Shown here one piece after another: positions 8,357 through 15,976 of a DNA stretch of 64,000 bases. Origin of the DNA: Limimaricola soesokkakensis (lineage in GTDB: Bacteria; Pseudomonadota; Alphaproteobacteria; Rhodobacterales; Rhodobacteraceae). The notes under the pieces are model-generated. The model was not told where the DNA came from. It searched no databases and saw only the letters and a program-made list of their open reading frames with translations. The translations under genes were made by a program, and so were the position numbers. How positions within the stretch are numbered: position 1 is the first letter of the stretch; each line of letters begins with the position of its first letter. The stretch covers positions 1 to 64,000 of the forward strand of contig NZ_FWFY01000001.1 of the NCBI RefSeq assembly GCF_900172345.1. Direction: 5' to 3'.

Positions 8357-9628
8357 GTGGCCTCGATGGATATCTGTGTGCAGGGGCTGCGTGATGGCGT
8401 CCTGCCGCGCCTCGACGGCGCGACCCCGGTGAGGGCCCGGACAGAACGTCCGGCAGAGGTGAGCGATCAGGTGCACTGGCAACGTTTCTCGGTTCCCTTC
8501 GAATACCCGGTGGTCTTCGCCCGCGATATTTTCAACCCTGAGAACCGCGTCCTCGCCAATGCCATCGGCCATGCGGAGCCCGACAAGACCCATCGGTGTC
8601 TCGTCTTCGTCGATAGCGGTGTCGTCGCGGCGCAGCCCACGATCACCGCCCGCATCGCGCAATGGTTCGCGCGTACCAGCGGCGTGAGCCTCGCCGGAGA
8701 AATTGTCATCGTTCCGGGAGGCGAGGCGATCAAGAGGGACGGGACGCATGTCGAGGCCGTACAGCGGGCTGTTTATCGGCATTGTATCGATCGGCATTCC
8801 TGCGTGGTCGCCATTGGCGGCGGCGCGATGCTCGATGCAGTCGGGCTTGGCGCGGCGGTGGCCCATCGCGGCGTAAGGCTGATCCGCGTTCCCACCACGG
8901 TCCTGTCGCAGAACGACTCCGGGGTAGGCGTGAAGAACGCGGTCAATCTCGATGGCTACAAGAACTTCACAGGCACCTTCGCTCCACCATGGGCCGTCGT
9001 GAATGATTTCGACTTCCTCCAGCATTTGCCTCGGCGCGAGCGTATCGCCGGTATCGCCGAAGCAGTGAAAGTCGCGCTGATCCGCGACGGGGGTTTCTTC
9101 GCTTGGCTCGAGGCGAATGCCGACCGTCTGAGGGCATTCGAGCGTGACGCCGAGGAGTGGATGGTCCGGCGCTGCGCGGAACTGCACATGGCGCAGATCG
9201 CCCATGGTGGCGACCCGTTCGAAAGGGGGTCGGCCCGCCCGCTCGATTTCGGTCACTGGGCCGCGCATAAGCTCGAAACGCTGAGCGGGCATACGGTCAA
9301 TCACGGCGAAGCCGTGGCCATCGGCATCGCCCTCGATACCCGCTATTCGGTATTGGCCGGGCTGCTGCCCGCCGGCGCCGAGGAAAGGGTCGCGGCGCTT
9401 CTCGAGCGGTTGGGCTTTACCTTGTTTCATCCCGGGTTGGTTCTGCCCGGAGCGAATGGCCAGCCGGCCCTGCTGGCGGGCCTCGACGAGTTCCGCCAGC
9501 ATCTGGGCGGAGAACTGACCGTGACGCTGCTCGAAGAGCTGGGTTCCGGCATCGAGTTGCATCAAATCGATCCGGATCTCGTACGGCAGGCGCTCGATTG
9601 GCTGGCGCGCCGTGAGGCGCAGGCATGA
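8357..9628 (+). CDS. eboD: EboD-like sugar-phosphate cyclase (3-dehydroquinate synthase superfamily)
   Basis: This NAD-dependent cyclase-fold protein has the Gly-rich AIGGGAMLDAVG loop, RVPTTVLSQNDSGVGVKN and KNFTGTFAPPWAVVND. The metal site has Glu in AEAVKVALI and His in GHWAAHKLE and HTVNHGEAVAIG. It differs from true AroB in the loop sequences and lies among ebo genes, so EboD is the better call; its substrate is not known. The GTG at 8357 is preferred because GGGAGGG lies seven bases upstream; ATGs at 8333 and 8366 are alternatives in frame. With this start it is 423 residues. Its stop overlaps the eboE start (ATGA), and eboD-eboE-eboC form one coupled unit. Confidence 0.88.
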   Translation: MASMDICVQGLRDGVLPRLDGATPVRARTERPAEVSDQVHWQRFSVPFEYPVVFARDIFNPENRVLANAIGHAEPDKTHRCLVFVDSGVVAAQPTITARIAQWFARTSGVSLAGEIVIVPGGEAIKRDGTHVEAVQRAVYRHCIDRHSCVVAIGGGAMLDAVGLGAAVAHRGVRLIRVPTTVLSQNDSGVGVKNAVNLDGYKNFTGTFAPPWAVVNDFDFLQHLPRRERIAGIAEAVKVALIRDGGFFAWLEANADRLRAFERDAEEWMVRRCAELHMAQIAHGGDPFERGSARPLDFGHWAAHKLETLSGHTVNHGEAVAIGIALDTRYSVLAGLLPAGAEERVAALLERLGFTLFHPGLVLPGANGQPALLAGLDEFRQHLGGELTVTLLEELGSGIELHQIDPDLVRQALDWLARREAQA

Positions 9629-10797
9629 AGCAGGAGCTGACCTACTGTCTCAACATCCATCCGACCGAAACCTGGGAGGAGGTGCGCGCGGCCTTGCTCG
9701 GACCTGTTCTGCAGGTGCGCGACGGGATCGCGGGGGATGGGGATTTTCCTGTGGGCCTACGCTTTTCTGGGCAGGCTCTGCACGACCTGCGTGCCACCGA
9801 AGCGCGCGAAGACCTCAAGACCATCCTCAAACGCGAGCGATTGCGGGCCGTCACCGTGAACGGCTTTCCCTATGGCCGTTTTCACGGCACCCGTGTGAAG
9901 GAAGACGTCTATCGTCCGGATTGGCGCGAAGAGGAGCGGCTGGCCTATACCTGCGAGCTGGCCGATCTCATGGCCGAGATCGCGCCCTCCGAGCCGCTGG
10001 TGAGCCTGAGCACCGTGCCGGGCTGTCTGCGCACCCTGTCGGAGGGGCAGGAGGGCGCGGTCGCGGATAACTACCTGCGCGCAGTGGCGCATATGGTGGA
10101 TCTGGAACGGCGGACCGGTGTCCGGGTCGCGCTGGCGATCGAGCCGGAACCAGCCTGCATGTTCGAGACGATCGAGGAAACCGCAGCCTTTTTTCGCGAC
10201 CACTTGCTGTCGGACTCGGCGGCCGAGCGGCTGGCGGCAATGACCGATCTCGAACGCGATGCGGCACGCGCGGCGCTGCCTCGCTATATCGGGCTGTGCT
10301 ACGACGTCTGCCACGCCGCCGTGGAGTTCGAGGATCCGGCCGGAAGCCTCGAGATGCTGCGGCGGGCTGGCGTGCCGGTGCATAAGCTGCAGCTCAGCGC
10401 GGCGCTTCGGGTCGCTGAGGTGACGCCGCAGACGCGTGAGGCCCTGTCGAGTTTCGCCGAGCCCACCTATCTGCACCAGGTGGTCAGCCGTCGTGGCGAC
10501 GGCTCCCTTAAGCGTTTGACGGATCTCCCGGAGGCACTGGCGCGCGGCGCCGAGGCGGATGGCGAGGAATGGCGCGTGCATTTCCACGTCCCGATCTTTC
10601 TAAAGGACCTTGGGGCCTTCGAGAGCACGCGCGATTTCCTCGATGAGATCCTGCGCCTGCATCGCCATCAGCCGATCTCGCCGCATCTGGAAGTCGAGAC
10701 CTATAGCTGGAACGTGCTGCCCGAGCGGCTGCGGCGCGAACGCATGGAGGAGGCTGTGCTGCGCGAGTTGCGCTGGGTGTCGGAGCGGCTGGCATGA
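9625..10797 (+). CDS. eboE: EboE-like TIM-barrel protein (xylose isomerase-like)
   Basis: The 390-residue protein starts MKQELTYCLNIHPTETWEEV, the usual opening of EboE proteins, where the LNIHP segment forms the first barrel strand. Other barrel-strand motifs are AVTVNGFPYGRFHG, LSTVPG, VALAIEPEPACMFE with a likely metal-binding Glu, GLCYDVCHAAVEFEDP with an Asp/His pair, HFHVPIF and LEVETYSWNVLP. This is the sugar-phosphate isomerase/epimerase fold; the actual reaction of EboE has not been defined. The start overlaps the eboD stop and the stop overlaps the eboC start. Confidence 0.9.
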   Translation: MKQELTYCLNIHPTETWEEVRAALLGPVLQVRDGIAGDGDFPVGLRFSGQALHDLRATEAREDLKTILKRERLRAVTVNGFPYGRFHGTRVKEDVYRPDWREEERLAYTCELADLMAEIAPSEPLVSLSTVPGCLRTLSEGQEGAVADNYLRAVAHMVDLERRTGVRVALAIEPEPACMFETIEETAAFFRDHLLSDSAAERLAAMTDLERDAARAALPRYIGLCYDVCHAAVEFEDPAGSLEMLRRAGVPVHKLQLSAALRVAEVTPQTREALSSFAEPTYLHQVVSRRGDGSLKRLTDLPEALARGAEADGEEWRVHFHVPIFLKDLGAFESTRDFLDEILRLHRHQPISPHLEVETYSWNVLPERLRRERMEEAVLRELRWVSERLA

Positions 10798-11645
10798 CGC
10801 GCGTCGCGACCATCCTGCGACTTGGCCGGGTTTCGAACCTGCCGACCGTCTGGACGAACGCGCTTGCCGCCGCGGTGTTGGCTGTCGGGGCGACGCTGCC
10901 CGGCGGGACCGTTCTGGCCACGGCGGCGATCCTCAGCCTGTTCTATATCGGCGGCATGTGGCTGAACGACGCCTTCGACGCCGAAATCGATGCAAGGGAA
11001 CGTAGCACGCGACCCATCCCCGCGGGCGAGATCGGTCGAGTGGCGGTCTTTGCCATCGGAGGTGCGCTGCTGGCGCTTGGGATCGTCGGCGGCTTCGGCT
11101 TCGGCCCGGCTGCAGGAGCGGCGGCTCTGGCACTCGCGGCGACGGTGCTGCTCTATGACTGGCTGCACAAGCGGACGGTGTCGAGCCCGGTCATCATGGG
11201 GGCGACGCGCTTCCTGTGCTATGTCTTCGCCGCCTTGGCGCTCGGGGCGCTGCCTTGGCTGGTGCTGGTCGCAGCGTTCGGTCTCTTTGCCTATGTGGTC
11301 GGCCTGACCTATGCGGCGAAGCAGGAGGCCTATGACCGTCTCGATCGGGCTTGGCCCTTGGCCGTGCTAGCGTTTCCGCTGCTGGTGGCGCTGGTTCTGG
11401 CTTGGGGCAATGCCTTGGCGCTGGCGATCTGCCTCGGCCTCGCGGCACTGATGGCGGTGGCGCTCCGCCGCCTGTTCCGCCGCGCCAAGGGCGACGTGCC
11501 GAAGGCGGTCGTGACGCTGATCGCCGGCATGTCGCTCTATGACGCGGCGCTGTTGGCAGCGGTTGGCGCGCCGGGACTGGCGATCTTGGCAGTGGCGGGG
11601 TGCGGGCTGACCATGCTGCTGCAGCGGATCGTGCCCGGCACCTGA
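10794..11645 (+). CDS. eboC: EboC-like UbiA-family prenyltransferase
   Basis: The 283-residue integral membrane protein has about eight hydrophobic segments. The first Asp-rich motif is NDAFDAEIDARERSTRP, matching the NDxxDxxxD prenyl-diphosphate/magnesium site of UbiA enzymes; the second is YDRLDRAWP in a later cytosolic loop. RVSNLPTVWTNALAA near the N-terminus is also typical. UbiA enzymes transfer an isoprenoid chain to an acceptor inside the membrane. In ebo clusters it is the only clear membrane enzyme and is thought to make or use a lipid-linked intermediate; the acceptor is unknown. It ends five bases before the 3' end of convergent eboF. Confidence 0.92.
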   Translation: MTRVATILRLGRVSNLPTVWTNALAAAVLAVGATLPGGTVLATAAILSLFYIGGMWLNDAFDAEIDARERSTRPIPAGEIGRVAVFAIGGALLALGIVGGFGFGPAAGAAALALAATVLLYDWLHKRTVSSPVIMGATRFLCYVFAALALGALPWLVLVAAFGLFAYVVGLTYAAKQEAYDRLDRAWPLAVLAFPLLVALVLAWGNALALAICLGLAALMAVALRRLFRRAKGDVPKAVVTLIAGMSLYDAALLAAVGAPGLAILAVAGCGLTMLLQRIVPGT

Positions 11646-11650
11646 GACCC

Positions 11651-13036
11651 TCAGTCGAAGACGTGACGCAGGACCAGCGATTTGAAATCGGTGGCCGCGA
11701 CCCGCCCATCGGGTAGCGCGTCCGGCTCCGAGGAAATCACCAGGGGCCCTTCATCGGGATCGTCCGTGATCCGTCCATGCGTCCCCTTCACGAGATGCGT
11801 GGCCGAAGGCGAGATGATGTCCAGAAGCTGCCGGAAGCCCGCCTTGCGCTTTGCCAACTTCATCGCCGCTGTGAGCCTGGGGTGGCGGATCTCGGGATCG
11901 ACGAAGAGCTCGACCGGATCGTAGCCCGGTTTGCGATGGATATCGACGGTGCGGGCGAAGTCTGGCGCCCTGTCCGGGTCGAGCCAGTAGTAATAGCTGA
12001 ACCAGCGATCCGGCTTCGACACCGCGACCAGTTCACCCGAGCGGGGGTGGTCCAGCCCATGCGCGCGCTTGCCCTCGGCATCCCAGACCTGTTCGACCCC
12101 GTCCAGGCTCTCGATCAGGGCCTTCACCTCTCGAATGCGCGCGGCATCCTCTACATGCACATGGGCGATCTGGTGGTCGGCCATGGCGAAGGCGGTACTC
12201 GCGCCGCAATCGAGGGTCTCGCGGCCATGCTCCTCGCGGCGGACCGCAAGAAGGCCGGCCTCTCGCAGGGCACGGTTGATATGAACCGCATCCGTGGCCT
12301 TGGTGATTCCGTATTCCGACACGACGATGATACGCCGCCCGGTCCGGTCTGCCTCGTCGATCAACTCGCCGCACAGCGCGTCGACTTCGTGCAGATCGGC
12401 CCGAAGACGCGGGTGGTCCAGATCCGGGCCGAGCCGCTGCAGGTTGTAGTCGAGATGCGGCAGATAGGTCAGGGTCAAGGTCGGGTCCCGGGTCTGCATC
12501 ACGTGCAGCGTCGCCTTGGCAATCCACTCCGAAGAGGTGATGTCCGCCAGCGGGCCCCAGAACTTGAACAGGGGAAACGGCCCCAGCGCCGCATCCAGTT
12601 CGTCATGCAGTTCCGGCGGGAAGGCATAGTGATCCGGTATCTTGCGGCCATCCGCCGGATACATCGGCCGCGGTGTCGCCGACCAATCGGCGCTGGAGTA
12701 CATGTTGTACCACCAGAACATCTTGGCACAGGTGAAATCTGGGTTCCTCTTGCGCCCAGCTTCCCAGACCTTCTCGCCTTCCACGAGATTGTTGGGCTGC
12801 CGCCAAAGCATGATTTCCCGCAGATCGCGGAAGTACCAGCCATTCGCTACCACGCCGTGATAGGACGGCATGAGCCCGGTGAGAAGCGTTGCCTGTGCCG
12901 TGCAGGTGACGGCGGGCGTCACCGTGTCGAGCGGCCGCAAGGCGCCCCGCTCGGCCAGTTTCTTGAGATGCGGCGTGTCGCGTCCCACCAGATGCGGAGC
13001 GAGGCCGACAACGAGGATCACCAGCGTCTTTTTCAT
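11651..13036 (-). CDS. eboF: EboF-like alkaline phosphatase superfamily protein (nucleotide pyrophosphatase/phosphodiesterase type)
   Basis: The 461-residue protein starts MKKTLVILVVGLAPHLVG, with the first metal-binding strand. VTPAVTCTAQATLLTG contains the catalytic Thr of type I phosphodiesterase/nucleotide pyrophosphatase proteins. Further metal ligands are likely in LPHLDYNLQRLGPD, VVSEYGITKATDAVH and HPRSGELV. No export signal with a cleavage site is clear; the N-terminal hydrophobic strand is part of the fold. It is encoded opposite to the other ebo genes, tail to tail with eboC and head to head with eboA, sharing an 82-base divergent spacer with eboA. The phosphoester it acts on is unknown. 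Confidence 0.9.
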   Translation of the reverse strand: MKKTLVILVVGLAPHLVGRDTPHLKKLAERGALRPLDTVTPAVTCTAQATLLTGLMPSYHGVVANGWYFRDLREIMLWRQPNNLVEGEKVWEAGRKRNPDFTCAKMFWWYNMYSSADWSATPRPMYPADGRKIPDHYAFPPELHDELDAALGPFPLFKFWGPLADITSSEWIAKATLHVMQTRDPTLTLTYLPHLDYNLQRLGPDLDHPRLRADLHEVDALCGELIDEADRTGRRIIVVSEYGITKATDAVHINRALREAGLLAVRREEHGRETLDCGASTAFAMADHQIAHVHVEDAARIREVKALIESLDGVEQVWDAEGKRAHGLDHPRSGELVAVSKPDRWFSYYYWLDPDRAPDFARTVDIHRKPGYDPVELFVDPEIRHPRLTAAMKLAKRKAGFRQLLDIISPSATHLVKGTHGRITDDPDEGPLVISSEPDALPDGRVAATDFKSLVLRHVFD

Positions 13037-13118
13037 GCGAGCACCATGCGGTGCCGGCTAAAACGTTGCAACAGTTCCGGCCTTCTATATCGTGACAGGG
13101 TGGACTGGGAGGGCGTTC

Positions 13119-13973
13119 ATGCCGACAGCGGATGCGGTCCTGAGGGACATCGTACTGACACGTGCAGGAAGCGAAGCAGGGTGGGTCGAAGAGATCCTAG
13201 AAGCGCTTCGAAGGGGGGCGCCCGAGCGCGACCTGCACATTTTCCTTGGGCTGGCGCCCCGACGACTGGGCAAGGCCGATCTGGTACCGACCGCCGCGGA
13301 GCTTGAGGCCGCCGAGGCAGCCCGGCCGGGCTGGCGGATCGATGGTTGGAGCCTTGACGGAGCCGCTCGCGTACTCGCGCTATTGGTGCATGCGGGGCAG
13401 CGGCCATTTGCCGACCGGTTCAAGGATCTGCGCCGGACTTCGGACGTGGCAGAGATGATCGCGCTCTATCGCGGTCTGCCGCTCTATCCCGAACCGGAGA
13501 CGCTGCATTTCGAAGTGGGCGAAGGGCTGCGCTCGAACCTCAAGCCGGTCTTCGAGGCGATCGCCCATGACAATCCCTTTCCCCGAGATCATTTCGACGA
13601 GCACCGTTGGAACCACATGATCCTCAAGGCGCTCTTCGTCGGCAGCCGGCTGGCACCGATCATCGGTCTGGACGAACGCGCCAATTCCGAGCTGGCGCGG
13701 ATCTTGCGCGAATACGCCCATGAACGCTGGGCGGCCGGCCGTACCGTCACGCCGGAGCTGTGGCGCTGCGTCGGGCCCTATGCGCAGGACGAGGCGGCGC
13801 TCTCCGATCTGGAGCGCGCGCTGTCCGAGGGCGGGGCAGGCGCGCGCGGCGCTGCGCTGGCGCTCGCAGCCTCGCCCGCACCCGAGGCGCGACAGCTGCT
13901 GGAGGGCAGGGCCGAGGCCGAGGAGATCGCGGCCGGGCGCCTGGACTGGAATCGCCTGGAGGAGGCCGCCTGA
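13119..13973 (+). CDS. eboA: EboA-domain protein
   Basis: The 284-residue soluble helical protein has no recognisable catalytic motif. Features seen in EboA proteins are RVLALL followed by FADRFKDLRRTSDVAEMIALYRGLPLYP, LRSNLKPVFEAIAHDNPFP, and DEHRWNHMILKALFVGSRLAPIIGLDERAN, which looks like a helical repeat. GGGAGGG five bases upstream supports the chosen ATG. Its stop and the eboB start share one base (TGATG), so the pair is coupled. EboA is required in the known cyanobacterial system but its biochemical role is undefined. Confidence 0.88.
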   Translation: MPTADAVLRDIVLTRAGSEAGWVEEILEALRRGAPERDLHIFLGLAPRRLGKADLVPTAAELEAAEAARPGWRIDGWSLDGAARVLALLVHAGQRPFADRFKDLRRTSDVAEMIALYRGLPLYPEPETLHFEVGEGLRSNLKPVFEAIAHDNPFPRDHFDEHRWNHMILKALFVGSRLAPIIGLDERANSELARILREYAHERWAAGRTVTPELWRCVGPYAQDEAALSDLERALSEGGAGARGAALALAASPAPEARQLLEGRAEAEEIAAGRLDWNRLEEAA

Positions 13974-14893
13974 TGTATATCGACCCGCATGCCCACATGA
14001 TCAGCCGCACCACCGATGATTACGAGGCGATGGCGGCGGCCGGCATCGTGGCGCTGATCGAGCCCGCCTTCTGGACCGGCCAGCCTCGCACCTTCGTCGG
14101 CACCTATGTCGACTACCTGTCTTCGATCGTCGGGTGGGAGCGGTTTCGCGCCGGGCAGTTCGGCATCCGGCACTACTGCACCATCGGGCTCAATTCCAAG
14201 GAGGCCAACAACGAGGAGTTGGCGGAAGGCGTGATGGACTGGCTGCCGCGCTTCGCGCTTAAGGAAGGCGTCGTGGCGATCGGCGAGATCGGCTATGACG
14301 AGCAGACCCCTCTCGAGGACAAGTATTTCCGGGCGCAGCTCGAACTGGCCAAGGAACTGCACCTGCCCGTGATGGTGCACACGCCGCATCGCGACAAGAA
14401 GCGCGGCACCTCCCGTTCGATGGACGTCATCGAGGAGCATGGCCTCGATCCCTCGATGGTGGTGATCGACCACAATAACGAGGAGACCGTAGCAGAGACC
14501 CTGCAGCGCGGCTACTGGGCCGGCTTCTCGATCTATCCCTCGACCAAGATGGGCAACCGTCGGATGGTGGAGCTGCTGAAGCAATATGGTGGCGAGCGGA
14601 TCATCGTCGACAGCGCCTGCGACTGGGGGATCTCCGACCCGCTCGGCGTACCGAAGACCGCGCAGCTGGCTTTGCAAAGCGGTATCCCCGAAGAGACCGT
14701 GCGCAAGGTCTGCTACGGCAACGCGCTCGCTGCCTATGGGCAGAGCGGGCAGATGCACGAGAGTGACTGGCTCGACCCGCCGCAGATCGACCAGCGCACC
14801 CTGTTCAACGACAACTCGATCCTTAGAGGCGGGCGCGAGCCGGTTATCGGGGATACGGCCGGGACGCGACGGGGCGGCCTGATCATCGAGTAA
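13973..14893 (+). CDS. eboB: EboB-like TatD-family metal-dependent hydrolase
   Basis: The 306-residue protein of the amidohydrolase fold begins MYIDPHAHMISRTTDDYEAM, with the HxH metal motif on strand one. Further ligands are likely at AIGEIGYDEQTPLE (Glu), LPVMVHTPHRD (His), MVVIDHNNEETV (His) and IIVDSACDWGISDPL (Asp). The sequence follows the EboB branch rather than DNase TatD. Such enzymes hydrolyse phospho- or amide bonds; the EboB substrate is unknown. It is the last gene of the cluster and is followed by a strong hairpin shared with the convergent dsbA-like gene. Confidence 0.92.
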   Translation: MYIDPHAHMISRTTDDYEAMAAAGIVALIEPAFWTGQPRTFVGTYVDYLSSIVGWERFRAGQFGIRHYCTIGLNSKEANNEELAEGVMDWLPRFALKEGVVAIGEIGYDEQTPLEDKYFRAQLELAKELHLPVMVHTPHRDKKRGTSRSMDVIEEHGLDPSMVVIDHNNEETVAETLQRGYWAGFSIYPSTKMGNRRMVELLKQYGGERIIVDSACDWGISDPLGVPKTAQLALQSGIPEETVRKVCYGNALAAYGQSGQMHESDWLDPPQIDQRTLFNDNSILRGGREPVIGDTAGTRRGGLIIE

Positions 14894-14899
14894 GGCACT

Positions 14900-14917
14900 C
14901 AGACGCTTTCGCGTCTG
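14900..14917. terminator. Bidirectional terminator between eboB and the dsbA-like gene
   Basis: CAGACGC-TTTC-GCGTCTG is a perfect seven-base stem with a four-base loop placed between two convergent stops. There is no strong T tract on either side, so efficiency is uncertain. Confidence 0.6.
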
Positions 14918-14925
14918 GTCCGGGC

Positions 14926-15573
14926 TCAGCCGCGCATTTCGGCCAGTTGCTCCAAGATGCGGGTATAGTTTTCGACCCCTTGGGCGCCGGTCACGAGATG
15001 GCGCTTGTCGAAGATCATCGCCGGCACGCCACGGATGCCTTGGCGCAGCCAATGCGTTTCCGCCGCGCGTACTTCGGCTGCGAAGCGCTGTTCATCCAGC
15101 ACGGCAAGCGCCTCCGTGCGATCGAGGCCGATCTCCCCGGCAATCTCAGCCAGAACGGTCTGGTCGGAAAGATTGCGCCGATGGGTGAAATGGGCCGCGA
15201 AAAGCGCCTGCTTCAGATCATGCATGCGGCCTTGGCTTTCGGCCCAATGCAGCAGCTGGTGAACATCGAACGTATTGTGCATCCGCATATCCTCGGACCA
15301 GCGGAACTCGAAACCGAGTTCGGCGCCGAGATCGGCCATGCGGATGCGACTCTCTTCCGATTGCTCCGGCGTGCTGCCGTATTTCTCCATGATGTGCTCG
15401 CGCATGTTCTGGCCTTCAGCCGCCATGTCGGGATTGAGCTCGAACGGATGCCAGTGAATTTCATGCGCCATGCCGGTCGCCTCGAGGGCACGTGCCAGTT
15501 GGCGGTAGCCAATGACGCACCAAGGGCAGACCACGTCGGAGACGATATCGATACGGAGCGGTTGGGTGGGCAT
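14926..15573 (-). CDS. DsbA/FrnE-family thioredoxin-fold oxidoreductase
   Basis: The 215-residue protein starts MPTQPLRIDIVSDVVCPWC, with the CPWC redox pair right after the first strand. The helical insertion and the RGVPAMIFDKRHLVTGAQG end carry the cis-proline (VP) of the thioredoxin fold. There is no signal peptide, so it is cytosolic, as in the FrnE/2-hydroxychromene-2-carboxylate isomerase branch. AAGGAT lies upstream of the chosen ATG; in-frame sequence further upstream is not protein-like. It probably handles disulfides or glutathione conjugates; no specific partner is suggested by the neighbours. Confidence 0.9.
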   Translation of the reverse strand: MPTQPLRIDIVSDVVCPWCVIGYRQLARALEATGMAHEIHWHPFELNPDMAAEGQNMREHIMEKYGSTPEQSEESRIRMADLGAELGFEFRWSEDMRMHNTFDVHQLLHWAESQGRMHDLKQALFAAHFTHRRNLSDQTVLAEIAGEIGLDRTEALAVLDEQRFAAEVRAAETHWLRQGIRGVPAMIFDKRHLVTGAQGVENYTRILEQLAEMRG

Positions 15574-15976
15574 GTCGGATCCTTGATGGTGTCGCCAGTG
15601 ATAGGCCGCGAAAAGCAAGCGGCACATAGCCGGTGGGAATGGGTCGAAGTCGGCAGTGCCGACGCTGTCACTAGCGCAGATGACAACCTCAGGCCCCGCT
15701 GCAAGAGCGTAGTTGAGCGATCACTCGATATTGAGTTTTGGCGAGCCTCGGTAGGGAAGCTCGCTTGCCTGTCTCAATGCCCCTGCAACGTTTCCTTTCA
15801 TTGGTGATCGCGCCGCGCATGGGCATTTTCGCGACAAACGCTGGCAGGGCTCATCGTTGTGCAGGATGCGTCAACTTTCCGCCCCATTGTTCATTGCATG
15901 TGAAGCGTCAAGTCGGCCGCAATCCGGTCGAGCCAATTCGCAATCATCCTGTCCCGATCCGAGGAGCGTTGGTCAC
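15574..15976. other. Intergenic region with no recognised gene
   Basis: This 403-base divergent spacer lies between the dsbA-like gene and the GGDEF-EAL gene. It must contain both promoters, but no convincing promoter pair, RNA gene or protein remnant was found. GAGGAGCG at 15961-15968 is the ribosome binding site for the ATG at 15977. Confidence 0.45.

Noticed and set aside
8357-9628. Annotation as aroB (3-dehydroquinate synthase)
   Set aside because: The fold is the same, but loop sequences and position within ebo genes point to EboD.
11777-13306. Plus-strand open frame opposite eboF and into eboA
   Set aside because: The phosphatase-type protein on the minus strand has clear catalytic motifs; the opposite frame has none.
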